From Actinoplanes italicus (GTDB lineage: Bacteria; Actinomycetota; Actinomycetes; Mycobacteriales; Micromonosporaceae), in NCBI RefSeq assembly GCF_003001815.1, contig NZ_PVMZ01000005.1, positions 471,875-535,874 on the forward strand: DNA of 64,000 bases, in the 5' to 3' direction. The position numbers and the translations under genes were made by a program. This document shows positions 7,688-16,243 of this stretch, in pieces. How positions within the stretch are numbered: position 1 is the stretch's first letter; each line of letters begins with the position of its first letter. The notes under the pieces were generated by a model. It had not been told where the DNA came from. It searched no databases and saw nothing but the letters and a program-made list of their open reading frames with translations.

Positions 7688-8212
7688 GTGGTCGATTTGC
7701 ACCATGCGCGCGAGGTGGACACCGGGCAACCGCCCGATCTGGATTTCGACGGCTTCTACGCCGCCCACTTCCAATCGCTGACGATCCAGCTGTACGCGTA
7801 CACGGGGGACCTGGCCGACGCTCAGGACGTTGTGCAGGAGGCGTTCCTGCGTGCACTGGCCAGATGGGACCGCCTGACCACACTCGACGATCCATTGGCC
7901 TGGGTACGCCGGGTCGCCTGGAACCTGGCCACCAGTCAGTGGCGCCGCGCCCGCACGGCCGCGCTCTTCCTGCGCAGGCACCGCCCGGAGGACACTCCCG
8001 CCCCCGGCCCGGATCGGGTCGCGCTGGCCGAGGCGCTCGCCACGCTGCCCGCCCAGCAACGCCGGGTGGTGATCCTGCACTACCTCGCCGACCTGCCGGT
8101 ACGCGACATCGCGGCGCAGATCGGCGCGCCCGAAGGAAGCGTCAAGGCGTGGCTGTCCCGCGGTCGTACGGCACTGGCCGCCCGGCTCAGCGAGAAGGAG
8201 GACGGACGATGA
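7688..8212 (+). CDS. ECF RNA polymerase sigma factor (SigE-like)
   Basis: 174 residues. Region 2 covers about residues 17-85 (FDGFYAAHFQSLTIQLYAY, DAQDVVQEAFLRAL, WVRRVAWNLA); region 4 covers 110-165 (LATLPAQQRRVVILHYLADL, VRDIAAQIGAPEGSVKAWLSR). Region 3 is absent, as in ECF factors. GTG at 7688 is chosen because GAGAGAGGG lies just upstream and similarity starts near there. The stop overlaps the start of the next gene (ATGA), coupling it to the membrane protein that is its likely anti-sigma factor. The signal sensed is unknown. Confidence 0.93.
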   Translation: MVDLHHAREVDTGQPPDLDFDGFYAAHFQSLTIQLYAYTGDLADAQDVVQEAFLRALARWDRLTTLDDPLAWVRRVAWNLATSQWRRARTAALFLRRHRPEDTPAPGPDRVALAEALATLPAQQRRVVILHYLADLPVRDIAAQIGAPEGSVKAWLSRGRTALAARLSEKEDGR

Positions 8213-9423
8213 CCAACCTCGATCACGACCCGCTGGCGGCCGCGTTCGACGACTTCCGCGGCCGGGTGGCGCCCTTCGTGAAGCCGGCCGGCGCCGACCG
8301 TACCCGGGAGGCCATGCGCACACGCACCCGCCGGCGCGGTCTCGCCGCGGCAGCGTTGACCGTGCTGGTCATCGCGATCCCGCTGACCGTCCAGGCCGTG
8401 TGGAGAACCGATCCGCACGGTCTGCCGGCGGCGCCGGTCCTCCCGGATCCGCGGGTCTCCGCGTCCACCCACTACTTCGTCGGACCGGGGCAGAACTCGC
8501 GTCCCTCACGTACCGCTCCGGAGGGCGGCATCGCCGAGGCGACGCTCTACTCCTCCGTGATCGACCTGCCCGCGTGGCCGGAACAGTCGAGCAGAGCCGG
8601 CTGTCCGGCCGGTCCGGTCGAGTTCCAGGACGGTGACACGCAGAACGGGCGGGTGACTCTCTGGATCGCCGGGGTCGTACACGCCGATGCCGACCGGGAC
8701 GGCCGCGCGGAGACGTTCGCCCGAATCTTCTGCATGAGCGACAACGACATCGCGTCACGGATCCTGGCCCTCACGAACGGCTCCGGCGGTGGGGTCCGAA
8801 CCGTCGGCACGGTCATCGAGCAGGCGGCCGACGCGGTCGCGATCTGCGGTATCCGTGCGGGCACGGACGGCGCGATCCAGGTCGAGATCGCTGATTTCCC
8901 GATGGCCTGGCGGTGCGCCGAGAGGCAACTCGCGAACGAGCGGTACATCTCCCGGCAGTGGCTGACGTTCACCTGGAACGGGTCGTCCTTCGTCCAGCAG
9001 GGCGAGGCGGACCGCACGGTCAACCCGTACGCCTCGGATCTGAAACTGACCGGCACCGATCTCGTGATGACCCGGCAGGCGAACGGCCGCTGGACGGGTT
9101 CGATGACGCTGACCGTACGCAACCTCGGCGCCTCGAAGATTCCCTACCGGACGCAGAGCATCATCATGGCCGGCATGAAGCTGATCGATCCGCCACCCGG
9201 CTGCACGATGGGCAAGCCGCAGGCCGGGATGGTGGACGTGTTCTGCACCGGCGCCGAACTCGCCGCCGGCGGGACCCGCACGCTGACGCTGAACATCGAC
9301 ACACCGAAGCGAGCCCGGCTCACCTTCGTGCCATCCACCGAGCTGCTGCCACTGAACAACGGCTACAACGACCCCGACGAGTCCAACAACAACGCGCCAC
9401 TCGCCATCGAGTTCCGCGACTGA
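8209..9423 (+). CDS. Membrane protein coupled to ECF sigma factor, probable anti-sigma factor
   Basis: 404 residues. Residues 1-42 are cytoplasmic and charged (AAAFDDFRGRVAPFVKPAGA, RTREAMRTRTRRR); one membrane helix follows (about 43-65, GLAAAALTVLVIAIPLTVQA); the remaining 340 residues are outside. The last 110 residues (TLTVRNLGASKIPYRTQSI, GGTRTLTLNI, ending DESNNNAPLAIEF) look like a CARDB/immunoglobulin-like beta fold. The layout is that of transmembrane anti-sigma factors, although no zinc HxxxCxxC motif is present. The ATGA overlap with the sigma gene supports the role. The ligand of the outer domain is unknown. Confidence 0.7.
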   Translation: MTNLDHDPLAAAFDDFRGRVAPFVKPAGADRTREAMRTRTRRRGLAAAALTVLVIAIPLTVQAVWRTDPHGLPAAPVLPDPRVSASTHYFVGPGQNSRPSRTAPEGGIAEATLYSSVIDLPAWPEQSSRAGCPAGPVEFQDGDTQNGRVTLWIAGVVHADADRDGRAETFARIFCMSDNDIASRILALTNGSGGGVRTVGTVIEQAADAVAICGIRAGTDGAIQVEIADFPMAWRCAERQLANERYISRQWLTFTWNGSSFVQQGEADRTVNPYASDLKLTGTDLVMTRQANGRWTGSMTLTVRNLGASKIPYRTQSIIMAGMKLIDPPPGCTMGKPQAGMVDVFCTGAELAAGGTRTLTLNIDTPKRARLTFVPSTELLPLNNGYNDPDESNNNAPLAIEFRD

Positions 9424-9436
9424 CCCACACGGCGGT

Positions 9437-9483
9437 CCCCCGTCGAGACGGTAGGTTCGCCGTCACGACTGTCTCGACGGGGG
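9437..9483. terminator. Long inverted repeat after the sigma operon
   Basis: CCCCCGTCGAGAC (9437-9449) and GTCTCGACGGGGG (9471-9483) are perfect 13-bp complements with a 21-base loop. It begins 14 bp after the membrane-protein stop and would end that transcript. The right arm runs into GGGGGAAGGA, the ribosome binding site of the methyltransferase, so in a read-through RNA the hairpin could also hide that site. Confidence 0.7.
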
Positions 9484-9497
9484 AAGGACGGCTTGGC

Positions 9498-10175
9498 ATG
9501 GACGCCAGGACCGAGGAATTGCGGCACGCGCACGACGTGCTGTCGGACTGGTATGCGAAAAACCTGGTCGGGGTGCTGGAGAGCATGCCGGTCGAGCGGG
9601 CGATGCTGGACATGTTCGCCGAGATGACGCTGGCCGTGGGTCCGGAAGTGGCGGACGTCGGCTGCGGCACGGGACGGCTTCTGCCGTACCTGGCCGGCCG
9701 GGGCCTGTCCCCGCGTGGGGTGGATCTGTCGCCCGGGATGATCGAGACGGCGCGGCGCGAGAATCCGGGCTTCGAGTACGCGGTGGCCGACGTGCGCGCG
9801 CTGCCGTTCGAGGACGCCTCACTGGCCGGGGTGGTGTGCTGGTTCTCGCTGATCTACCTGGCGCCGGACGCCCGGGACCGCGCGTTCGCCGAGCTCGCGC
9901 GGGTCGTACGGCCGGGCGGGTGCCTTGTCACGGCTTTCAAGCACGGTGACGGCACCCTGCACCGCAACGGGCCGAGCAGCAGTCTCGGTGTCGACTTCGA
10001 ACGGTACTGGATGTCGGCGCGGGAGATGGAGGACCGCTTCGCCCGGGCCGGGTTCGACATGGTCTTCCAAGGCCACACCCCGCCCGAGGATGGCGGCCCG
10101 CCCTACGGTTACATGCTGGTCCGCCGGTCAGCTGACGCCGAGCTCCCGGGACATCGAGTCCGCCGGCCGCGGTAG
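9498..10175 (+). CDS. SAM-dependent methyltransferase
   Basis: 225 residues, class I Rossmann methyltransferase. Motif I is VADVGCGTGRLLPYLAGRG at about residue 53; GVDLSPGMIETARR is motif post-I; VADVRALPFEDASLAGVVC is motif II; VRPGGCLVTAFKHGDG is motif III. Substrate unknown. The ATG is preceded by GGAAGGACGG. It follows the sigma operon hairpin and stands 48 bp before an FMN reductase gene on the same strand. Confidence 0.9.
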   Translation: MDARTEELRHAHDVLSDWYAKNLVGVLESMPVERAMLDMFAEMTLAVGPEVADVGCGTGRLLPYLAGRGLSPRGVDLSPGMIETARRENPGFEYAVADVRALPFEDASLAGVVCWFSLIYLAPDARDRAFAELARVVRPGGCLVTAFKHGDGTLHRNGPSSSLGVDFERYWMSAREMEDRFARAGFDMVFQGHTPPEDGGPPYGYMLVRRSADAELPGHRVRRPR

Positions 10176-10223
10176 CCACCGGCGGCTGACGTTCCACACC
10201 TTTCGGAAAGGCAACACACGCTC

Positions 10224-10805
10224 ATGCCCAAACTCATGGTCATCATCGGCTCGACCCGTCCCGGCCGCGCCGGACTGCCCATCGGCGACTGGTTCGCCGA
10301 CCGCGCCCGCGCTCACGGCGACTTCGACGTGGACGTGGCCGACCTCGCCGAGATCGGCCTGCCCCTGCTCGACGAGCCACACCACCCGCGGCTCCGGCAG
10401 TACGTGCACCAGCACACCCGCGAGTGGAGCGCCCGTGTCGAGAGCGCGGACGCGTTCGTCATCGTGACCCCGGAGTACAACTACGGCTATCCCGCCGCGG
10501 TCAAGAACGCGCTCGATCATCTGGCGCGCGAATGGGCGTACGCCCCGGTCGGTTTCGTCTCCTACGGCGGCATCGCCGCCGGGACCCGCGCGGTGCAGCA
10601 GCTCAAGCAGGTCGTCACGACCCTGCGGATGATTCCCGTCTTCGAGAGCGTCAACATCCCGTTCCACGCCCAGCACATCGCCGACGGCACCTTCACCCCA
10701 CCACCCGGCACCGACGACGCCGCGAAAGCGATGCTCGGCGAACTCGCCAAGGTCGAGGCGGGGTCGCGCAGCCTGCGTGCGGACACCCGGATCACCTTGA
10801 CCTGA
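10224..10805 (+). CDS. NADPH-dependent FMN reductase
   Basis: 193 residues, flavodoxin-like. The FMN phosphate loop is GSTRPGRAGLPIGDWF at residues 9-24 and the second flavin loop is TPEYNYGYPAAVKNALDHL near residue 88. It would reduce FMN or quinones with NADPH in the cytoplasm. GGAAAGG lies 12-18 bp upstream of the ATG. It may be co-transcribed with the preceding methyltransferase. Confidence 0.93.
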   Translation: MPKLMVIIGSTRPGRAGLPIGDWFADRARAHGDFDVDVADLAEIGLPLLDEPHHPRLRQYVHQHTREWSARVESADAFVIVTPEYNYGYPAAVKNALDHLAREWAYAPVGFVSYGGIAAGTRAVQQLKQVVTTLRMIPVFESVNIPFHAQHIADGTFTPPPGTDDAAKAMLGELAKVEAGSRSLRADTRITLT

Positions 10806-10822
10806 GCGGACGCGAGGGTGGC

Positions 10823-11018
10823 ATGACGGTCTTCTTGTGCAGGGGTTGCGGGGCGACCCTGACGGTTCCGGTGTCACAGACCGTCATGCTCGACCCACCA
10901 CCGGACCTGCGGGTACCGCTGTGGCAGGCCGCGGTCGCGGAGTCGATCGCCCATGTGGTCGTCGCGTCCGGAGGGTCCCCGGTGTCGGCGAGGCCCGACT
11001 CAACAGCGAGGCCAGGGA
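10823..11018 (+). pseudogene. Truncated actinobacterial hypothetical protein (MTVFLCRGCG family)
   Basis: An ATG opens MTVFLCRGCGATLTVPVS, a start I recall from actinomycete proteins of unknown function with a CxxC pair. About 50 codons later the sequence loses protein character (ARPDSTARPGTRGRRTRG) and the frame continues antisense through the glyoxalase gene. I read it as a truncated 5' remnant ending near the convergent glyoxalase stop. No function is proposed. Confidence 0.45.
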
Positions 11019-11756
11019 CTAGAGGACGCAGAACTCGTGGCCGTCCGGGTCGATCAGGCAGGTCCACGGGACATCGCCCTGGCCCAGGTCGAGGTCGGTC
11101 GCGCCGAGCGTGCGAAGCCGGGCCACCTCGGCGGTCCTGTCGTCGGCGGGGTACGGCAGCAGGTCGAGATGCACGCGGTCCGGTGCGACCTTCTTCTCCG
11201 GCGTGCGGAGGAACTCCAGGTAGGGGCCGGTACCCTTGGCGGAGCGCAGCGTCGCGAAATCGTCGGTCACCGTATGCAGCGTCCAGTCGACAGCCCCGCC
11301 CCAGAACCGCGCCATTTCCCGCGGTTCCACGCAGTCGACCACCACCGCCGCGATCGGACCGGTGTCCCGGTAGACCTCGCGGGGCTCCAGCACGCAGAAC
11401 TCGTTGCCCTCCGGATCGGCCAGCACCGTCCACGGGACGTCACGCTGGCCGACGTCGGTGGTGTCGGCCCCGAGGTCCAGGAGGCGCCGGACCAGCTCCG
11501 CCTGATGCTCCGGCGAGGTGGTGGCGAGATCGAGATGCATCCGGTTCTTGACCGGCGTCTTTGCCTCCGGCACGGGCACCACGTCGACACCGAGCACGAG
11601 CGGGTCCGGCCAGACCAGGCCACCGGCGGGGCCGACGTATGTGGTGACACCCTCGGATCCCGGGTACGCCGTCCAGCCGAGCGCCCGCGCCCAGAACTCC
11701 CCGACCGCACCGGCGTCGATGGCCTTGATGTTCACATGAGCGGGTCGGAGTGCCAT
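11019..11756 (-). CDS. VOC/glyoxalase superfamily protein, two domains
   Basis: 245 residues with two tandem VOC halves. Each ends in nearly the same block: QRDVPWTVLADPEGNEFCVL near residue 105 and QGDVPWTCLIDPDGHEFCVL at the C-terminus. Both halves carry NRMHLDLAT or DRVHLDLLP, the usual metal-side histidine strand. Such proteins bind or modify small molecules, often for resistance; the substrate is unknown. It stands alone, 21 bp after the DinB-like gene's stop in genome order. Confidence 0.88.
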   Translation of the reverse strand: MALRPAHVNIKAIDAGAVGEFWARALGWTAYPGSEGVTTYVGPAGGLVWPDPLVLGVDVVPVPEAKTPVKNRMHLDLATTSPEHQAELVRRLLDLGADTTDVGQRDVPWTVLADPEGNEFCVLEPREVYRDTGPIAAVVVDCVEPREMARFWGGAVDWTLHTVTDDFATLRSAKGTGPYLEFLRTPEKKVAPDRVHLDLLPYPADDRTAEVARLRTLGATDLDLGQGDVPWTCLIDPDGHEFCVL

Positions 11757-11777
11757 GCGGACGATCCTATGGGTCCT

Positions 11778-12425
11778 TCAGGCGCGGGGCAGCCGGCTGC
11801 CGTCGGGCAGGGTCCGACCGCTCAACAGGGCGACCAGTGCGGTGCGTTCCGCGCGAACCGTCCGGCCCTCTCCCCAGCTCCAAACAGTATCGGCGACCTC
11901 GGCCGCAACGCCGGCCAGGTCGAGGCCGGACGCGGCGCCGTCAGCGGCCTCCAGCCGCACGCCGGTCAGGTCGAGTCCGAACATGGCCCCGCCAGCGGCG
12001 GCGAGCCGGTCGAGGACGGCGCTGATCGCACCGTCCGGCGCGACCGCGGGGCGGCCCAGCGCGATCGTCACATCCAGCGAATGGATCACCGCGTGGCTCA
12101 GGGCACCGGCTGCTCCACCTCCCGGTGGCTGCCATGCGTGCAGTGACGGTGATCGAAGCTGGTCGAGGAGGTCGGCGATCGGCAGGGACGCGTCCCTCTC
12201 GGCCACGGTGTCGGACAGGACCGTGAAATCGCCACCGGCCGCTGCCATCTCGGCGCCGAACCGCTCGGGGCTCAGCCGGACCGGCATCGTCACGTGGGCG
12301 ATGACGTGCCGCACGAGCCACTTCTCACACAGCGACGGCGCGTCCCAGCTCTGGCCGGGGACGGCCTCGAGCAGGTCGGCCAATCCTCGACAGGTCGGTG
12401 CGACCCAGTTCTGCGGTGACGTCAT
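11778..12425 (-). CDS. Mycothiol-dependent enzyme-like (DinB/maleylpyruvate isomerase fold) protein
   Basis: 215 residues. The N-terminal half has the DinB-like pattern of the actinobacterial maleylpyruvate isomerase family: LADLLEAVPGQSWDAPSLCE, KWLVRHVIAHV and HAVIHSLDVTIALG supply the histidines expected for metal binding. A run SGLDLAGV/FGLDLTGVRLEAADG is a small internal repeat. It is the third gene of an ArsR, SRPBCC, DinB operon joined by ATGA overlaps. Substrate unknown. Confidence 0.85.
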   Translation of the reverse strand: MTSPQNWVAPTCRGLADLLEAVPGQSWDAPSLCEKWLVRHVIAHVTMPVRLSPERFGAEMAAAGGDFTVLSDTVAERDASLPIADLLDQLRSPSLHAWQPPGGGAAGALSHAVIHSLDVTIALGRPAVAPDGAISAVLDRLAAAGGAMFGLDLTGVRLEAADGAASGLDLAGVAAEVADTVWSWGEGRTVRAERTALVALLSGRTLPDGSRLPRA

Positions 12426-12880
12426 GCCGGCTCCCCTCCACAACGGCGGGCCGAACCCGTCCGGCGTACGAGATGTTCGTCGAGTTTGTCCAGGGAGGTC
12501 AGGAAGCCGTCCCGGGATTCCGGTGTCCGCATCGCCTCGGGCACATGCCGCTGATGAATGACGACCGCGGTCGCGCCGCCGCCGAGGTCCTCGAGCGTGC
12601 TGGTCGTCCGCATGCCGCTGGCCGGTTCGATCCAGGCGAGCCTCTCGGGCGCCACGACCTCGGTGAACGTGGCGGCCATCCGATGGACGCCGTGCTCGCC
12701 GACGATGAGGGTCTCGAAACGACCGCCGGGCCACAGCTCGACGACGATGCCGTCGGCCGGGGTGGTCGTTCCTCGCGGTCCCCAGAAGTGCGCCAGCTCG
12801 GCGGGCTCGGTGAGGCAGTGCCACACCAGCTCGCGCGGCGCGCGGAAGACCCGCCGGTGGATGAACTCGTCGTCGGTCAC
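12422..12880 (-). CDS. SRPBCC (AHSA1-like) protein
   Basis: 152 residues with the START/Bet v 1-like signature of the AHSA1 group: RRVFRAPRELVWHCLTEPAE, HFWGPRG, WPGGRFETLI and LAWIEPA. It forms a hydrophobic-ligand pocket. It lies between an ArsR regulator and a DinB-like protein, both overlapping by four bases, a common actinobacterial trio. The ligand is unknown. Confidence 0.9.
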   Translation of the reverse strand: MTDDEFIHRRVFRAPRELVWHCLTEPAELAHFWGPRGTTTPADGIVVELWPGGRFETLIVGEHGVHRMAATFTEVVAPERLAWIEPASGMRTTSTLEDLGGGATAVVIHQRHVPEAMRTPESRDGFLTSLDKLDEHLVRRTGSARRCGGEPA

Positions 12881-13224
12881 CGGTCGTCACCCTCCTGCAG
12901 CTGGGCCAGGCGTGTCTCCAGGCCGTCCATCCGCTCGGCCCAGGTGCGCCGGCTCTCCTCGATCCAGGAGACGGCGACCGCCAGCGCCTCCGGCTCGAGC
13001 CGGCACGGCCGGGTCTGCCGATGCCTGCCGCGGCTGATCAGTCCGGACCGTTCGAGCACCCGGAGATGCTGGGACACGGCCTGCATGGTCATGGCGTAGC
13101 GCTCGGCGAGCTCCTTGACGGTCGCCTCGCCGGAGCTGAGCCGGACCACGATGTCACGCCTGGTCCGGTCGCCGAGCGCGGTGAACAGCGCGTCGAGCCG
13201 CTCTTCGTCGATAGTGGCGTCCAT
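12877..13224 (-). CDS. ArsR family transcriptional regulator
   Basis: 115 residues. Winged helix: LFTALGDRTRRDIVVRLSSG, TVKELAERYAMTMQAVSQHL (recognition helix), RVLERSGLISRGRHRQTRPC. The metal-binding ELCVCDL motif of classical ArsR is absent, so it belongs to the SRPBCC-linked group. It is first in the three-gene operon. A short inverted repeat lies just upstream at 13236. Confidence 0.92.
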   Translation of the reverse strand: MDATIDEERLDALFTALGDRTRRDIVVRLSSGEATVKELAERYAMTMQAVSQHLRVLERSGLISRGRHRQTRPCRLEPEALAVAVSWIEESRRTWAERMDGLETRLAQLQEGDDR

Positions 13225-13235
13225 ACCCCGTACTC

Positions 13236-13247
13236 AAGCATCTGCTT
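13236..13247. promoter_or_regulatory. Candidate ArsR operator
   Basis: AAGCA-TC-TGCTT, a perfect inverted repeat, followed by a further CAAGC at 13251. It is 12 bp upstream of the ArsR start in the promoter region of the operon. Autoregulation is usual for such regulators. Confidence 0.4.
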
Positions 13248-13362
13248 TATCAAGCGTCAACTGGAACTTCTGCTCAGCCTGGGATCGTCGGGCCGTGGTT
13301 AAGGTCCGGCGTCCGCCGCATTCTGGTGTCACACCCCAGCGAACGACACTCAGGAGCAGCTC

Positions 13363-14304
13363 ATGGCCCGCAAACCCGTCAACATCACCGTCCCCGATCT
13401 GTCCGGAAGGCGTGCCGTGGTGACCGGCGGCAGCGACGGCATCGGCCTCGAGGTGGTGGCACGGCTGGCGGCCGCCGGAGCCGAGGTCGTCATGCCGGTG
13501 CGCAACGAGCAGAAGGGTGCGGCCGCGATCGCCGCCGTCCGGGACCGTACGCCGGACGCCCGCCTGTCCCTGCGTACGCTCGATCTCTCGTCCCTGGATT
13601 CCGTGGCGGCCCTGGGCGAGAGCCTGCGCCGCGAGGGCGAGCCGATCCACTACCTGATCAACAACGCCGGCGTGATGACGCCGCCGGACCGGCAGCTGAC
13701 GGCGGACGGGTTCGAGCTGCAGTTCGGCACCAACCACCTGGGCCACTTCGCCCTGGTGGCGCACCTCATGCCGCTGCTGCGGGCGGGCCGGGCGCGGGTG
13801 ACCAACCAGATCAGCGTCGCGGCGAACTCCGGCGCGATCAACTGGGACGACCTCAACTGGGAACGCTCGTACGACGGTATGCGCGCCTACAGCCAGTCGA
13901 AGATCGCCTTCGGGCTGTTCGCGCTCGAGCTGAGCAGGCGCAGCCGGCGCAACGACTGGGGCATCACCAGCAACCTGTCACACCCGGGCGTCGCCGCGAC
14001 GAGTCTGCTGGCGGCGCGTCCGGAGGTGGGACGGACACGGCAGACCGCGGGCCGGCGGCTGATCGGGGCGATGTCGGCGGCCGGCATCCTCCTGGGCACC
14101 CCCGCGTCGGCGGCGCTGCCCGCCGTCCAGGCGGCCACGATCGGGCAGGACGCCACCTTCTACGGTCCCAGCGGGCCGGGGAACCTGGGCGGTGCCCCGG
14201 CGGAGCAGAAACTCTACTCACGGCTGCGCAGTGAGGAGGAGGCCGCACGCGTCTGGGCCGTCTCGGAGAAACTGACCAGGACGTACGAAGCAGCACCGCG
14301 GTGA
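13363..14304 (+). CDS. Short-chain dehydrogenase/reductase (SDR)
   Basis: 313 residues. Cofactor loop [11 protein letters not shown] at about residue 21, NNAGVM near residue 104, and catalytic YSQSK (Y-x-x-x-K) near 177 with the upstream serine in [10 protein letters not shown]. Size and layout resemble the retinol-dehydrogenase/oxidoreductase group that acts on lipophilic alcohols or ketones. CAGGAGCAG lies just before the ATG. The XRE regulator gene starts 12 bp after the stop, so the two form an operon and the SDR may be its target. Confidence 0.92.
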   Translation: MARKPVNITVPDLSGRRAVVTGGSDGIGLEVVARLAAAGAEVVMPVRNEQKGAAAIAAVRDRTPDARLSLRTLDLSSLDSVAALGESLRREGEPIHYLINNAGVMTPPDRQLTADGFELQFGTNHLGHFALVAHLMPLLRAGRARVTNQISVAANSGAINWDDLNWERSYDGMRAYSQSKIAFGLFALELSRRSRRNDWGITSNLSHPGVAATSLLAARPEVGRTRQTAGRRLIGAMSAAGILLGTPASAALPAVQAATIGQDATFYGPSGPGNLGGAPAEQKLYSRLRSEEEAARVWAVSEKLTRTYEAAPR

Positions 14305-14315
14305 AGGGGACCACA

Positions 14316-15200
14316 GTGCCCATCGATCGATCCGGACTCGCCGAGTTCCTGCGCCGGCGGCGTGAGTCGTTGCAGCCCGAGGACGTCGGCCTGCCCCGTG
14401 GGCAGCGCCGCCGGACGTCCGGGCTGCGGCGCGAGGAGGTGGCCACGCTCTGCCACATCTCCGCCGACTACTACAGCCGGCTGGAGCGCGAGCGTGGCCC
14501 GCACCCCTCCGAGCAGATGATCGCCTCGATCGCGCAGGGTCTGCACCTGTCGCATGACGAGCGGGATCACCTGTTCCGGCTGGCCGGGCACCATCCGCCG
14601 GTGCGCGGCGGTTCCGGTGAGCACATCAGCCCCGGTCTGCTGCGCATCTTCGACCGGCTGGCCGACACGCCCGCCGAGATCGTCACCGAACTCGGCGAGA
14701 CCCTGCGGCAGAACCGGCTCGGCGTGGCTCTCAACGGCGACCTGACCCGGTTCACCGGCCCGGCCCGCAGCATCGGTTACCGCTGGTTCACCGATCCGGC
14801 GTGCCGTGCGCTCTACCATCCCGACGACCACCCGCTGCACTCGCGCGTCTTCGCCTCCGGGCTGCGACACGTCGTCACTCTTCGCGGCCCCCGCTCGTGG
14901 GCTGCCCACCTGCAGAAACTGCTGTTCGACAGCAGCGCGGAATTCCGCGAGGTCTGGGGGGAACATGAGATCGGCATCCGGTACGCCCACCTCAAACGCT
15001 TCGTGCATCCCCAGGTCGGCGCGCTGGAGCTGACATGCCAGGCGATGCTCGACCCCGATCAGGGGCATTCGCTGCTGGTCTACACGGCCGTGCCCGGTAC
15101 CGAGAGCTACGAGAAGCTGGAACTGCTCGCCGTCATCGGAGCTCAGGATGTCTCCGGTACGGCGTCAGCCGGGACGCCGGGAACACGGCCAGCACGCTGA
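14316..15200 (+). CDS. XRE-family regulator with MmyB-like ligand domain
   Basis: 294 residues. Residues 1-85 are the HTH: LAEFLRRRRESLQPEDVGLP, GLRREEVATLCHISADYYSR, LERERG. Residues 100-270 form the PAS-like MmyB domain, which binds a lipid-like ligand in known members; ELTCQAMLDPDQGHSLLVYT is the typical late block. GTG at 14316 is preceded by AAGGGGA seven bases upstream; GTG at 14301 overlapping the SDR stop is the alternative. Such proteins are usually paired with an SDR and regulate it, as here. Confidence 0.9.
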   Translation: MPIDRSGLAEFLRRRRESLQPEDVGLPRGQRRRTSGLRREEVATLCHISADYYSRLERERGPHPSEQMIASIAQGLHLSHDERDHLFRLAGHHPPVRGGSGEHISPGLLRIFDRLADTPAEIVTELGETLRQNRLGVALNGDLTRFTGPARSIGYRWFTDPACRALYHPDDHPLHSRVFASGLRHVVTLRGPRSWAAHLQKLLFDSSAEFREVWGEHEIGIRYAHLKRFVHPQVGALELTCQAMLDPDQGHSLLVYTAVPGTESYEKLELLAVIGAQDVSGTASAGTPGTRPAR

Positions 15201-15297
15201 ACAGGAAGGCCGTCACCTGAGTGACCGTGTCGTGGGTGCGGGCGACCACGAGGTCGGAACGTAGCGCCTCGTAGCGGGCGTCGAGGGAGTCCCGCAC
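15133..15297 (-). CDS. Possible small protein, uncertain
   Basis: Between the XRE regulator and the phosphatase gene the minus strand has an open frame whose visible start is a GTG (54 codons), reading RDSLDARYEALRSDLVVART followed by a hydrophobic stretch VTQVTAFLFSVLAVFPASRL. Codons upstream in the same frame (ATIEELAGQ) also look like protein but have no start. It overlaps the 3' end of the XRE gene by 68 bp. It could be a small membrane protein or a gene remnant. Confidence 0.25.
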   Translation of the reverse strand: MRDSLDARYEALRSDLVVARTHDTVTQVTAFLFSVLAVFPASRLTPYRRHPELR

Positions 15298-15365
15298 CTG
15301 CCCGGCCAGCTCCTCGATGGTCGCGCGATCGCCGCCGCGAACCTGAGGGGATAGGCTCCCGGACG

Positions 15366-16142
15366 ATGGAACGAGATCTTCTCGCGGCCCGCGAGCTCGC
15401 CGCCGGCCTGGCGGTCCGCGCCGGGCGTCTGCAGCTGGAGCGGCGCGACACCCTGAAGATGGGCGCGCCCAAGGCCCACGTCAACGACGTCGTCTCGGAT
15501 GTCGACATCGACAGTGAACGGCTCATCGTCGACGCGCTCCTGCAGCAGTGGCCCGACGACGCCGTCCAGGCCGAGGAAGGGCACGGCCGGCCCGGTACGA
15601 GTGGCTGGTCCTGGATCGTCGACCCGCTGGACGGCACCCGCAACTATGTGAGCCGCACCGGCCCGTGGTCGGTGTGCATCGCGCTCTATCAGGGCGATCA
15701 GCCTCGGATGGCGGTGGTGCACGACCCGGCCGCGGACGAGACGTTCAGCGCCGTCGACGGACGGGGTGCGCTGCTCAACGGCGAGCCGATCGCCGCGTCG
15801 AGCGAGCCCGAACTCGAGAAGGCCCTGGTGGGCGTCAGTTTCCAGCCCAATCCGCGTACCAAGGACCGCGCCGGCCGGGTGATCCGTCAACTGCTGCCGC
15901 TGGCCGGTGACATCCGCCGGATCCCCGCCGCGCTGAACCTCGTCTACCTGGCCGCCGGCCGGTTGGACGGCGGCCTGGCACTGGACACGAACCTCTGGGA
16001 CATCGCCGCCGGGGCGCTGATCGCCCGGGAGGCCGGTGTCGTTCTCGGCGGCCACGGCCCGGAGTTCACCACCGAGCTGACGATCGGATCGGGCCCGGCG
16101 CTGTGGCCCACCCTGTCCGAGCAGGTCCGCGAAGTCGCCTGA
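15366..16142 (+). CDS. Inositol monophosphatase family protein
   Basis: 258 residues. Metal-site motifs of the family are present in order: [15 protein letters not shown] (D-x-D region near residue 45), AEEGHG (EE near 68), [13 protein letters not shown] (D-P-x-D-G-T near 81) and [15 protein letters not shown] (WD near 206). It should hydrolyse a phosphate monoester such as inositol phosphate, histidinol phosphate or a nucleotide with magnesium; the sequence alone does not choose among them. Confidence 0.92.
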   Translation: MERDLLAARELAAGLAVRAGRLQLERRDTLKMGAPKAHVNDVVSDVDIDSERLIVDALLQQWPDDAVQAEEGHGRPGTSGWSWIVDPLDGTRNYVSRTGPWSVCIALYQGDQPRMAVVHDPAADETFSAVDGRGALLNGEPIAASSEPELEKALVGVSFQPNPRTKDRAGRVIRQLLPLAGDIRRIPAALNLVYLAAGRLDGGLALDTNLWDIAAGALIAREAGVVLGGHGPEFTTELTIGSGPALWPTLSEQVREVA

Positions 16143-16243
16143 CAGGGTGCAGTACGGTCGCAGGGGCTAAGCGTTCCCGGCTGAGGTCGATGGTGCAGGC
16201 GGAGGTGTCCGGCAGGGGCGCCCGCCTGCACCGGGGAGACCAG

